Below are positions 34,575 to 42,396 of a stretch of DNA of 64,000 nucleotides, piece after piece. Where the stretch lies: assembly GCA_015999745.1 (NCBI GenBank), contig JAECQP010000005.1, positions 1 to 64,000 of the forward strand, read 5' to 3'. The notes under the pieces are model-generated. The model did not search any database, was not told the origin of the DNA, and worked only from the letters and a program-made list of their open reading frames with translations. Each line of letters starts with the position of its first letter. The stretch's first letter is position 1. Source of the DNA: Sphingobacteriia bacterium. Lineage in GTDB: Bacteria > Bacteroidota > Bacteroidia > Chitinophagales > Chitinophagaceae. Made by a program: the position numbers and the translations under genes.

Positions 34575-35372
34575 ATGAACATTTTAGATACCATCATTAC
34601 CCAAAAAAGAATTGAAGTGAAGGAACGCAAGGCGATCCGATCTGTAGAAGATTTGCAGAAGGAACCGCTGTTTACCAAAGTAACCTGTTCGCTGAAGCAG
34701 TCGTTGCTGGATCCTTCCAAAACAGGCATCATTGCAGAGTATAAACGTAAATCTCCCAGCAAGGGGTTGATCAACGGAACCGCAACGGTGGAAGAAGTTA
34801 CTGCGGCGTATACATCTAACGGAGCTTCCGGCATATCAGTGTTAACAGATGAACAATTTTTTGGGGGTTCCATCAATGATCTGGTTGCAGCCAATATCAA
34901 TGCTATACCGATTCTCAGAAAGGATTTTATGATAGACGAATACCAATTGGTGGAAGCCAGGGCCTTTGGTGCAGACGTCATCCTGCTGATTGCGGCCTGC
35001 CTGAACCCTGAAGAAGTTCAACGGCTGGCTGTTAAGGCCAAATTGCTGGGGCTGGAAGTGTTGCTGGAGATACACAAGGAGGAGGAACTGGGTCATATCT
35101 GTGAGGAAGTAGACCTGGTTGGGATCAATAACCGGAACCTGAAGGATTTTGAAGTGGATATCAATAAGTCTATGCAGTTACTGAATATGCTCCCGGCCAA
35201 TAAGCCGGCAGTAGCAGAAAGTGGCATTAATAATGTGGATACCATTGTAACTTTACAACAGGCCGGATTTAAAGGATTCCTGATTGGGGAACATTTTATG
35301 AAAGCTTCAAACCCTTCGATTGCTTTTGCTGATTTTGTAACGCAATTAAAAGCAAAACAACATGCGGGCTAA
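34575..35372 (+). CDS. trpC: Indole-3-glycerol-phosphate synthase
   Basis: 265 aa (beta-alpha)8 barrel. IIAEYKRKSPSKGLI carries the catalytic Lys, ISVLTDEQFFGGSINDL and PILRKDFMIDEYQLVEA the next barrel motifs, and DLVGINNRNLKDFEVD and AVAESGINNV the phosphate side. It closes the indole ring from CdRP. It overlaps trpF by 11 bases, so the two enzymes that are fused in enterobacteria are separate but coupled here. Confidence 0.95.
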   Translation: MNILDTIITQKRIEVKERKAIRSVEDLQKEPLFTKVTCSLKQSLLDPSKTGIIAEYKRKSPSKGLINGTATVEEVTAAYTSNGASGISVLTDEQFFGGSINDLVAANINAIPILRKDFMIDEYQLVEARAFGADVILLIAACLNPEEVQRLAVKAKLLGLEVLLEIHKEEELGHICEEVDLVGINNRNLKDFEVDINKSMQLLNMLPANKPAVAESGINNVDTIVTLQQAGFKGFLIGEHFMKASNPSIAFADFVTQLKAKQHAG

Positions 35373-36003
35373 AGTATGTGGCTTAAACAGTGTAGATCAA
35401 TTCATGCAGCTGGATGAATTGGGTGTAGAATTCGGTGGATTTATTTTCTATCCCCAGAGTCCCCGTTATGCATTGAAACATATGCAGGCAGCCGAGCTGA
35501 AGAAGGCGAAGGGGCAGCATATAAACAAAGTGGGGGTATTTGTAAATGAACCGGCAGAAAATGTGCTGCGGATGGTAGACGATTTTGGCCTTTACCTGGT
35601 TCAGTTACACGGAGATGAAACACCCCGTTATTGTGAAAAGATAGCCGACTATGTTACCGTGATCAAAGCCTTCCGCTTAAGGAACGATGATAATGTGTTG
35701 TGGAAGGTTAAAGATTATTACGATGTGGCAGACATGTTTTTATTTGATACGGAGGGGGCTGCTTTTGGCGGAACAGGGAAGCAGTTCAACTGGAGCATAT
35801 TAAAAGAACTGACCATCAATAAGCCGTTTTACCTGAGCGGGGGCATTGGCCCGGACGATTTGGGTATGCTGGAAGCATTTGCCAAAGATCCGGTAGCAAA
35901 AGACCTTTTTGCCATAGACGTGAACAGTAAATTTGAAACGGCGCCCGGTATCAAAAATATGGCGTTACTGAAAAAATTTATACAGGAGGTTAAAAGAATC
36001 TGA
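35362..36003 (+). CDS. trpF: Phosphoribosylanthranilate isomerase
   Basis: 213 aa barrel. KVCGLNSVDQ holds the catalytic Cys, GFIFYPQSPRY, VQLHGDETP and FDTEGAAFGGTGKQFNW follow, with LSGGIGPDDL and AIDVNSKFETAPGIKN for the phosphate site. It performs the Amadori isomerisation parallel to HisA, which is encoded 3.1 kb downstream in the same gene series. The stop TGA shares its A with the start of the next ORF (TGATG). Confidence 0.93.
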   Translation: MRAKVCGLNSVDQFMQLDELGVEFGGFIFYPQSPRYALKHMQAAELKKAKGQHINKVGVFVNEPAENVLRMVDDFGLYLVQLHGDETPRYCEKIADYVTVIKAFRLRNDDNVLWKVKDYYDVADMFLFDTEGAAFGGTGKQFNWSILKELTINKPFYLSGGIGPDDLGMLEAFAKDPVAKDLFAIDVNSKFETAPGIKNMALLKKFIQEVKRI

Positions 36004-36524
36004 TGAAACAACTAAAGAAATGGATGGCGTTGGCAGGATGGATGCTTCTGATGAGTTCTCACTCCCATGCGCAACAGCTCTCGAATATATACCTGACCGA
36101 AAAAGGGAAAGCCAGCTACCTGATTTCCGTGAACACGCTGGCGGTGGTAATCAGCGATTCCGGTAAACTATCCGAAATCAGAACCGCTGCATCCGGAACC
36201 ATTATCTACAATACTACCCTGCAGGTAGAGCAGATCGGAGATGTGAAAATCGGGTTTAATTACCAGGGCCAAATCAACAGGATAGGCAATACTCCCATTC
36301 TATATGATTTTGGCGGAAGGGTAGACCGCATCGGCAACCTGGGCTTTCGGTACAATTATAACAATCTGCTGGTGTCTGTGGGGGACCAGGGTATCCGGTA
36401 CAATCCGGATCATACCATTGACCAGTTCGACCAGTACAGGATCGTGTATAATTATAACAAACAGGTGCAGAAGATCGATGACAGCAAGGGGCTGATCATA
36501 TTGCAACTAAATTTTCATAAGTAG
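36003..36524 (+). CDS. Unknown secreted protein inside the trp operon
   Basis: 173 aa. An N-terminal stretch (KKWMALAGWMLLMSSHSHAQQ) is a good signal peptide. The mature part is rich in Gly, Asn, Tyr and Ile with a loosely repeated unit of about 18-20 residues (INRIGNTPILYDFGG, VDRIGNLGFRYNYN, then VGDQGIRYNPD, YRIVYNYNK), suggesting a beta-repeat fold. I recognise no named family. It is translationally coupled to trpF by TGATG and lies 12 bases before trpB, so it is expressed with tryptophan enzymes although it is predicted to leave the cytoplasm. Confidence 0.75.
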   Translation: MKQLKKWMALAGWMLLMSSHSHAQQLSNIYLTEKGKASYLISVNTLAVVISDSGKLSEIRTAASGTIIYNTTLQVEQIGDVKIGFNYQGQINRIGNTPILYDFGGRVDRIGNLGFRYNYNNLLVSVGDQGIRYNPDHTIDQFDQYRIVYNYNKQVQKIDDSKGLIILQLNFHK

Positions 36525-36536
36525 AAAAAGAATACG

Positions 36537-37721
36537 ATGAATTATCAACAACCCACCGAGCAAGGTTATTACGGAAAATTTGGCGGTGCTTATATCCCCG
36601 AAATGTTGCATGCCAATGTAGAAGAACTGAAGGCGCAGTATTTGCAGATCATGAACGAGCCTTCTTTTGTAGAAGCATTCAGGTTGCTGCTGAAGGATTA
36701 TGTGGGCCGCCCTACGCCATTGTTTTATGCAGAGCGTTTGAGCCGGGAGTTCAATACCCATATTTACCTGAAGCGCGAAGACCTCTGTCATACAGGTGCA
36801 CACAAGATCAATAATACGATCGGGCAGATCCTGCTGGCCCGTAAACTGGGCAAGACCCGTATCATTGCAGAAACGGGGGCAGGGCAACACGGCGTCGCTA
36901 CCGCTACCGTTTGTGCGCTGAAGGGCATGGAATGCATTGTTTATATGGGGGAGAAAGACATTGAACGCCAGGCGCCCAATGTGGCCAGGATGAAAATGCT
37001 GGGAGCCACCGTAGTGCCTGCAACCAGCGGAAGTAAAACGCTGAAGGATGCTACCAACGAAGCCATCCGCGACTGGATCAATCATCCGCACAATACCCAT
37101 TACATCATCGGCAGCGTGGTAGGCCCGCATCCTTATCCGGATATGGTAGCCCGTTTTCAGAGCGTGATCAGCGAGGAAGTAAAGCTTCAGTTGAAAGAAA
37201 AAACCGGTAATGAACTGCCCACACATGTAGTAGCCTGTGTGGGTGGAGGAAGCAATGCAGCAGGGGCATTCTACCATTACCTGAACGAAGCTTCTGTTAA
37301 ACTGGTGGCAGTGGAAGCAGCGGGCCACGGCGTAAACAGCGGTATGAGCGCAGCCACAACACAACTGGGTAAGCCGGGCATTCTTCACGGAAGTAAAAGC
37401 CTGGTGATGCAGACTGCCGACGGCCAGGTGGTGGAACCACACAGTATTTCAGCAGGATTGGATTATCCGGGTGTAGGGCCATTGCACGCTAATTTATTTG
37501 ATACCGGAAGGGGAACCTTCTTAAGTGCTACAGATGAAGAAGCGCTGGAAGCAGCTTTCCACCTCAGCAGAACGGAGGGTATTATTCCCGCCCTGGAATC
37601 GGCTCATGCATTGTCTGTTTTAGGCAGGCTGAATCTTACCCCTTCCGATCGGGTGGTGGTATGTTTAAGCGGAAGGGGAGACAAGGATCTTGATACCTAT
37701 ATGAAAGCGATGAATAAATAA
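36537..37721 (+). CDS. trpB: Tryptophan synthase beta chain
   Basis: 394 aa PLP enzyme. [17 protein letters not shown] at the N-terminus, the PLP Lys in [35 protein letters not shown], the phosphate loop [15 protein letters not shown] and [12 protein letters not shown] at the end are all canonical TrpB1. It condenses indole with serine. The last base directly precedes the trpA start. Confidence 0.97.
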   Translation: MNYQQPTEQGYYGKFGGAYIPEMLHANVEELKAQYLQIMNEPSFVEAFRLLLKDYVGRPTPLFYAERLSREFNTHIYLKREDLCHTGAHKINNTIGQILLARKLGKTRIIAETGAGQHGVATATVCALKGMECIVYMGEKDIERQAPNVARMKMLGATVVPATSGSKTLKDATNEAIRDWINHPHNTHYIIGSVVGPHPYPDMVARFQSVISEEVKLQLKEKTGNELPTHVVACVGGGSNAAGAFYHYLNEASVKLVAVEAAGHGVNSGMSAATTQLGKPGILHGSKSLVMQTADGQVVEPHSISAGLDYPGVGPLHANLFDTGRGTFLSATDEEALEAAFHLSRTEGIIPALESAHALSVLGRLNLTPSDRVVVCLSGRGDKDLDTYMKAMNK

Positions 37722-38513
37722 ATGACTATGAGTAGAATCACCAACCTATTTGAACAAAAAAAACAGCGTGTGCTGAATGTATATTTTACTGCGGGATACC
37801 CTGCATTGAATGATACATTAACAGTGATGCGTTCACTGGCTTCTGCGGGTGCTGATCTGATTGAAATCGGAATGCCCTACAGTGATCCGCTGGCAGACGG
37901 TCCCGTGATACAGGATAGCAGCAGCAAGGCATTGGCCAATGGAATGACCATTCAAACCCTTTTTGAACAGTTAAAAGGGTTTCGCAAGGATCCTTTACTC
38001 GCCAAAACCGGTGTGGTATTAATGGGTTATATGAATCCGGTGCTGCAGTATGGTTTTGAAAAATTTTGTGCAGCTGCCGCCGAAGCAGGTGTGGATGGAT
38101 TAATTCTCCCGGATTTGCCGGAATATGAATTTGAAAACGAATTCGGCGTCATTATTAAAAAGTACGGGCTCGATTTTGTGTTCCTGGTAACCCCGGAAAC
38201 CACCAATGCCCGTATACATCAGCTGGACAGGCTCAGTTCAGGATTCCTCTATGCGGTCAGCTCTTCTGCAACCACAGGTGGAAATACGAATTTTGCTGCA
38301 GTGGAGGTTTATTTGCAAAAGCTGCAGCAGATGAAGCTGAATAACCCGGTACTGGTCGGTTTTGGTATCAGGGACCGCGCCAGTTTTGACTCGGCCTGTA
38401 CATATGCCAATGGCGCTATTATCGGCAGCGCCTACATTAAAGCGCTTGCCAATGTAACGGATATTGATGCCGCTACAAAAGCATTTGTGAAACCGATTAT
38501 ACAAGCTAAATAA
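37722..38513 (+). CDS. trpA: Tryptophan synthase alpha chain
   Basis: 263 aa barrel. FTAGYPALNDTL, LIEIGMPYSDPLADGPVIQ (containing the catalytic Glu and Asp), VLMGYMNPVLQYG and GFGIRDRASF match TrpA. Start at 37722; the ATG at 37728 also possible. It abuts trpB with no gap. It releases indole from indole-3-glycerol phosphate. Only 7 bases separate its stop from the GTG of hisH, so the trp block runs directly into the second his block. Confidence 0.96.
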   Translation: MTMSRITNLFEQKKQRVLNVYFTAGYPALNDTLTVMRSLASAGADLIEIGMPYSDPLADGPVIQDSSSKALANGMTIQTLFEQLKGFRKDPLLAKTGVVLMGYMNPVLQYGFEKFCAAAAEAGVDGLILPDLPEYEFENEFGVIIKKYGLDFVFLVTPETTNARIHQLDRLSSGFLYAVSSSATTGGNTNFAAVEVYLQKLQQMKLNNPVLVGFGIRDRASFDSACTYANGAIIGSAYIKALANVTDIDAATKAFVKPIIQAK

Positions 38514-38520
38514 CGTAAAC

Positions 38521-39114
38521 GTGAAACTGGTCATTATAAAATACAATGCGGGCAATATTCAATCGGTATTGTATGCGCTGGAGCGGATTGGTGCTACTGC
38601 CATTGTTACAGACGATATCGCCGAAATAAAGGTTGCAGACAAAGTGATATTTCCGGGTGTGGGAGAAGCCAGCACGGCCATGCGCTATTTAAAAGAACGA
38701 AAACTGGATCAGGTAATCGCGGGGCTGCAGCAACCGGTGCTGGGAATCTGCCTGGGTATGCAGCTCATGTGCAGGTATAGCGAAGAGAACAACACCGATT
38801 GCCTGGGAATCTTCAACGAAGATGTGAAAGCCTTTACTGCATCTGCAACGGCAGCTATTAAAATTCCGCAGATAGGCTGGAACAATATCTATCATCTTAA
38901 AACGCCCTTGTTCAACGGAGTAAAGGAAAACAGTTATTGCTATTTTGTACATGGTTTTTATGCGGCATTGGGCGAACATACTATTGCTGCCACGGAGTAT
39001 GGAATTGAATACAGCTCGGCCCTGCACAGGGATAATTTTTACGGAACACAGTTCCATCCTGAAAAAAGCGCCGGTGTTGGAGAACAGATATTGAAAAACT
39101 TTATTGAACTGTAA
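38521..39114 (+). CDS. hisH: Imidazole glycerol phosphate synthase, glutaminase subunit
   Basis: 197 aa from a GTG start at 38521. The Cys nucleophile is in LGICLGMQLMCRYSEE near residue 80, and FYGTQFHPEKSAGVGE supplies His and Glu. MKLVIIKYNAGNIQSVLYAL is the HisH N-terminus. It delivers ammonia to HisF. Placed immediately after trpA and before hisA. Confidence 0.95.
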   Translation: MKLVIIKYNAGNIQSVLYALERIGATAIVTDDIAEIKVADKVIFPGVGEASTAMRYLKERKLDQVIAGLQQPVLGICLGMQLMCRYSEENNTDCLGIFNEDVKAFTASATAAIKIPQIGWNNIYHLKTPLFNGVKENSYCYFVHGFYAALGEHTIAATEYGIEYSSALHRDNFYGTQFHPEKSAGVGEQILKNFIEL

Positions 39115-39124
39115 ATACAAGTGC

Positions 39125-39850
39125 ATGGAGATTATACCCGCAATAGATATCATTGATGGTAAATGTGTAAGACTTACCCAGGGCGATTACAACCAAAAGA
39201 AAATATACAATGAAAATCCGCTGGAAGTAGCCAGGGAATTTGAAGATGCAGGCATCAAAAGGCTGCACCTGGTAGACCTGGATGGAGCCAAAGCAGGCGC
39301 AGTGCAAAACTGGAAAGTATTGGAATCCATTGCAGGGTTCACCAAACTGACCATCGATTTTGGCGGGGGCATTAAAAAAGAGTCCGATCTTAAGATTGTA
39401 TTCAATTCGGGTGCTGCACTGGCTACTATTGGCAGCCTGGCCGTAAAGGACCCGGCAACATTTGGCGACTGGATCCTGGACTATGGCGGAGACAAATTTT
39501 TTTTAGGGGCGGATGTAAAGGAAGAAAAAATTGCGGTAGGCGGCTGGCTGGAAACTACTGAGCTTTCCGTATTTGATTTTATCCAGGATTACATTGTCCG
39601 GGGAATCAGCCAGGTTTTTTGCACCGATATCAGCAAAGACGGAAAACTGGAAGGCCCCTCGCTGGATTTGTACAGGGCGCTGATTGATCGTTTCCCCGAC
39701 CTTCATTTTGTGGCCAGTGGCGGGGTGAGTAATATGGATGATGTACTTTCTTTAAAAGCCATTGGTTGTAAGGGCGTGATTATCGGGAAAGCCCTCTACG
39801 AGGGAAGGATCACCATCGATGAATTAAGTAAACTGAATCAAGCACTTTAA
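39125..39850 (+). CDS. hisA: ProFAR isomerase
   Basis: 241 aa from the ATG at 39125 ([20 protein letters not shown]); the earlier in-frame start at 39104 overlaps hisH and is not needed. Catalytic Asp residues are in PAIDIIDGK and [23 protein letters not shown] and [11 protein letters not shown] bind the phosphates. It is the histidine-pathway counterpart of TrpF. It is 10 bases after hisH and 11 before hisF. Confidence 0.95.
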   Translation: MEIIPAIDIIDGKCVRLTQGDYNQKKIYNENPLEVAREFEDAGIKRLHLVDLDGAKAGAVQNWKVLESIAGFTKLTIDFGGGIKKESDLKIVFNSGAALATIGSLAVKDPATFGDWILDYGGDKFFLGADVKEEKIAVGGWLETTELSVFDFIQDYIVRGISQVFCTDISKDGKLEGPSLDLYRALIDRFPDLHFVASGGVSNMDDVLSLKAIGCKGVIIGKALYEGRITIDELSKLNQAL

Positions 39851-39861
39851 AACAGATAATT

Positions 39862-40620
39862 TTGCTGACGAAAAGAATTATACCCTGTCTTGACATTAAA
39901 GACGGGCGTACGGTAAAGGGGGTGAATTTCGAAAACATCCGCGATGCGGGAGACCCGGTGGAACTGGGGGCGCTTTATGCAGCCCAGGGTGCGGATGAGT
40001 TGGTATTCCTCGACATTACTGCCACCAATGAACGAAGGAAAACCCTGAGTGCGCTGGTCAATAAGATTGCACACCATATCAATATTCCCTTCACGGTAGG
40101 CGGGGGCATTGTTTCGGTAGATGATGTAAGTGTGCTGCTGCAAAACGGCGCGGACAAGATTTCGGTGAATACCTCGGCCTTTAAAAACCCAGGGCTGGTA
40201 AAAGAGCTGGCGAAGGAGTTTGGCAGCCAGTGCGTGGTGCTGGCCATTGATACCAAAAAGGAATCCGATGGCAACTGGTATGTGTACCTGAATGGCGGGC
40301 GGGTAAAAACCGATAAGCTTTGTTTCGACTGGGCCAGGGAAGCCGTGGAGCTGGGTGCCGGAGAAATCCTGCTTACTTCCATGAACAACGATGGCACCAA
40401 GCAGGGCTTTGCACTCGATATTACCCGGCAGTTATCCATGAACCTGCCCGTACCGGTGATTGCTTCCGGCGGCGCCGGAACAATGGAACACTTTGCAGAT
40501 GTGTTTGAACAATCCGGCGCCGATGCCGCCCTGGCTGCCAGTATCTTCCATTTTAAGGAGATCGGTATTCCTGCATTGAAAGAATATCTGGCCGAAAAAG
40601 GCATCGCTATGCGATTATAA
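39862..40620 (+). CDS. hisF: Imidazole glycerol phosphate synthase, cyclase subunit
   Basis: 252 aa from a TTG start at 39862. The catalytic Asp residues are in [15 protein letters not shown] and [26 protein letters not shown] and [15 protein letters not shown] bind phosphate. It forms IGP and AICAR with HisH. The family starts directly at [11 protein letters not shown], which supports the TTG start. Confidence 0.95.
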   Translation: MLTKRIIPCLDIKDGRTVKGVNFENIRDAGDPVELGALYAAQGADELVFLDITATNERRKTLSALVNKIAHHINIPFTVGGGIVSVDDVSVLLQNGADKISVNTSAFKNPGLVKELAKEFGSQCVVLAIDTKKESDGNWYVYLNGGRVKTDKLCFDWAREAVELGAGEILLTSMNNDGTKQGFALDITRQLSMNLPVPVIASGGAGTMEHFADVFEQSGADAALAASIFHFKEIGIPALKEYLAEKGIAMRL

Positions 40621-40649
40621 CCCAAATTTGTACTACGAATACAGCGACT

Positions 40650-41246
40650 ATGAAAGTTGATTTTAAAAAATACAGTGATGGCCTGGTTCCGGCAGTGATT
40701 CAGGATTATCAAACCCACAAAGTGCTGATGCTCGGATTCATGAACGAAGCGGCGTTGGCCAAAACCACCGAAACAGGAAAAGTTACTTTTTACAGCAGAA
40801 CCAAACAAAGGCTCTGGACCAAGGGAGAGGAAAGCGGAAATTTTCTGGAGCTGAAATCCATTGCATCCGACTGTGATGATGACACCCTGCTGATTAAAGT
40901 GCATCCACTGGGGCCAACCTGTCATACAGGGGCGGATACCTGCTGGAGTGAGCCCAACCACAGCGGGGATTTCTTATTGTATCTCCAGGATATCATCAAT
41001 CTGCGTAAGAAGGCGCCTGTGGAAGAATCCTATGTGGCCCGCATGTTTTCAAAAGGGTTGAATAAAATTGCCCAAAAAGTGGGGGAGGAAGCGGTGGAAA
41101 TGGTGATAGAAGCCAAGGACAATAATACCGATCTGTTCCTGAACGAATCGGCCGATCTGCTTTTTCATTATTTGCTTTTACTTAACGCTAAAGGGCATAC
41201 TTTAGCAGATGTATTGGCGATTCTTCAAAAACGTCATTCCAAATAA
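40650..41246 (+). CDS. hisIE: Bifunctional phosphoribosyl-AMP cyclohydrolase / phosphoribosyl-ATP pyrophosphatase
   Basis: 198 aa. The HisI half holds the metal site: DCDDDTLLIKVHP, then PTCHTGADTCW with its Cys residues. The HisE half from about residue 110 has the four-helix pattern SYVARMFSKGLNKIAQKVGEE, AVEMVIEAKDN and ESADLLFHYLLLL. It performs steps 2 and 3 of the pathway. It is the last recognised his gene; the TlpA-like gene starts two bases after its stop. Confidence 0.95.
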   Translation: MKVDFKKYSDGLVPAVIQDYQTHKVLMLGFMNEAALAKTTETGKVTFYSRTKQRLWTKGEESGNFLELKSIASDCDDDTLLIKVHPLGPTCHTGADTCWSEPNHSGDFLLYLQDIINLRKKAPVEESYVARMFSKGLNKIAQKVGEEAVEMVIEAKDNNTDLFLNESADLLFHYLLLLNAKGHTLADVLAILQKRHSK

Positions 41247-41248
41247 TT

Positions 41249-42328
41249 ATGAATAAATTATTTATAGCTGTTTTTTTGTTCATCGGTTTTACTGCAACTG
41301 CACAGGATGGTTTCGAAATCAAAGCTGAGCTGAAAAATACCAAACCCAATACACTGGTTTTTCTCATGAACGGAAGCGATGGCAAAACCATTGCCACCGA
41401 TACAATCCGTAATGGCGTTTTTACTTTCAAAGGAAAGCTTGCAGAACCCGATATATTCCAGATTGGTTTTATTGGCTACAAGGAAGGGATTGACCTGTTT
41501 CTCGATAACAATACCGTTACCATTAACGGAGACTTTAATGAACTCAGTAAGGCCGAGATCAAAGGCTGCCCTGTTGAAGACGATTACCAGTTGTTCAAAT
41601 CGAGGTTCAATCCCATCCGGGAATCATTGAATAGCCTGGCCGCCCGGATCAGCCCGGAAAAGAATCCGCAAACAAGAGATTCCCTGATCCGTTTGTTTGA
41701 AACCTCCAAAGGGAAAGTGCTGGAAGAGGCCAATGCTTTTACCGCCGAAAAGAAAGCCTCTCCGGTAAGCCCGTTTGTGCTGTTTGTGATTAATCCCCTG
41801 TTAAGCGGCATCCCCGAACTGGAACAACGCTACAATGCCCTGGAGCCGGCGGCTAAAAAAGGAACCTTCTCTAAAATGCTGGAGAAGACCATCAGTGATG
41901 CCAAAGTGAACGGCATCGGAACAGCCGCGCTGGAATTCAGTCAAAAAGATACCTCCGGTAAAATGGTCTCCCTTTCTTCCTTCAGGGGAAAATATGTGCT
42001 GATCGATTTCTGGGCCAGCTGGTGCGGACCCTGCAGGGCCGAAAACCCGAATGTGGTAGCGGCTTACAATCTCTATAAGCACAAGAACTTTACCGTATTG
42101 GGTGTTTCACTGGACGAGAGCAAATCCAGCTGGATGAATGCAATCCGCAAAGACAAGCTCGCCTGGAACCATGTCAGTGATCTTAAATACTGGAATAACG
42201 CTGTAGCCCGTCTTTACAGGGTGGAAAGCGTTCCGGCTAATTTTCTGATCGATCCCAATGGGATTATCATTGCAAAAGACCTGCGGGGTGAGGCCTTGCA
42301 CCAGACACTGAAAATGTTGTTGAAATAG
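41249..42328 (+). CDS. TlpA-like thiol:disulfide oxidoreductase with DUF4369-type N-terminus
   Basis: 359 aa. Signal peptide (MNKLFIAVFLFIGFTATAQ), then a beta-rich DUF4369-like domain (FEIKAELKNTKPNTLVFLMN), a helical middle, and a C-terminal thioredoxin domain with the active site FWASWCGPCRAENPNV. It acts outside the cytoplasm, possibly in cytochrome c maturation or in reducing other envelope proteins, as is common in Bacteroidetes. The start is only two bases after the hisIE stop, so it may be co-transcribed with his genes without a metabolic link. Confidence 0.88.
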   Translation: MNKLFIAVFLFIGFTATAQDGFEIKAELKNTKPNTLVFLMNGSDGKTIATDTIRNGVFTFKGKLAEPDIFQIGFIGYKEGIDLFLDNNTVTINGDFNELSKAEIKGCPVEDDYQLFKSRFNPIRESLNSLAARISPEKNPQTRDSLIRLFETSKGKVLEEANAFTAEKKASPVSPFVLFVINPLLSGIPELEQRYNALEPAAKKGTFSKMLEKTISDAKVNGIGTAALEFSQKDTSGKMVSLSSFRGKYVLIDFWASWCGPCRAENPNVVAAYNLYKHKNFTVLGVSLDESKSSWMNAIRKDKLAWNHVSDLKYWNNAVARLYRVESVPANFLIDPNGIIIAKDLRGEALHQTLKMLLK

Positions 42329-42396
42329 CTGTTAAACCGGCCATCCATTTTTGTGTCTGATTACAGTGGATTTTCTATTTTGCCTCTTCATACAGC

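Larger units (their letters stand above)
25014..41246 (+). other. Interleaved his-trp gene series with two attenuators
   Basis: hisL-hisG-D-C-(dehydrogenase-cytochrome c)-hisB-trpL-trpE-G-D-C-F-(unknown)-trpB-A-hisH-A-F-IE, all on one strand. All enzymes of histidine synthesis from ATP/PRPP and of tryptophan synthesis from chorismate are present once. Most junctions are overlaps or gaps under 70 bases. The only two intrinsic terminators I see are the attenuators. Whether the first promoter reads through into the trp block is not shown by the sequence. Confidence 0.85.

Noticed and set aside
36507-37442. 311-codon minus-strand frame opposite trpB
   Set aside because: Antisense shadow of trpB with Cys/His-rich, low-plausibility translation.
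39975-40961. 328-codon open frame on the minus strand across hisF/hisIE
   Set aside because: Lies entirely opposite well-supported hisF and hisIE and its translation resembles no protein; a reverse-strand shadow.
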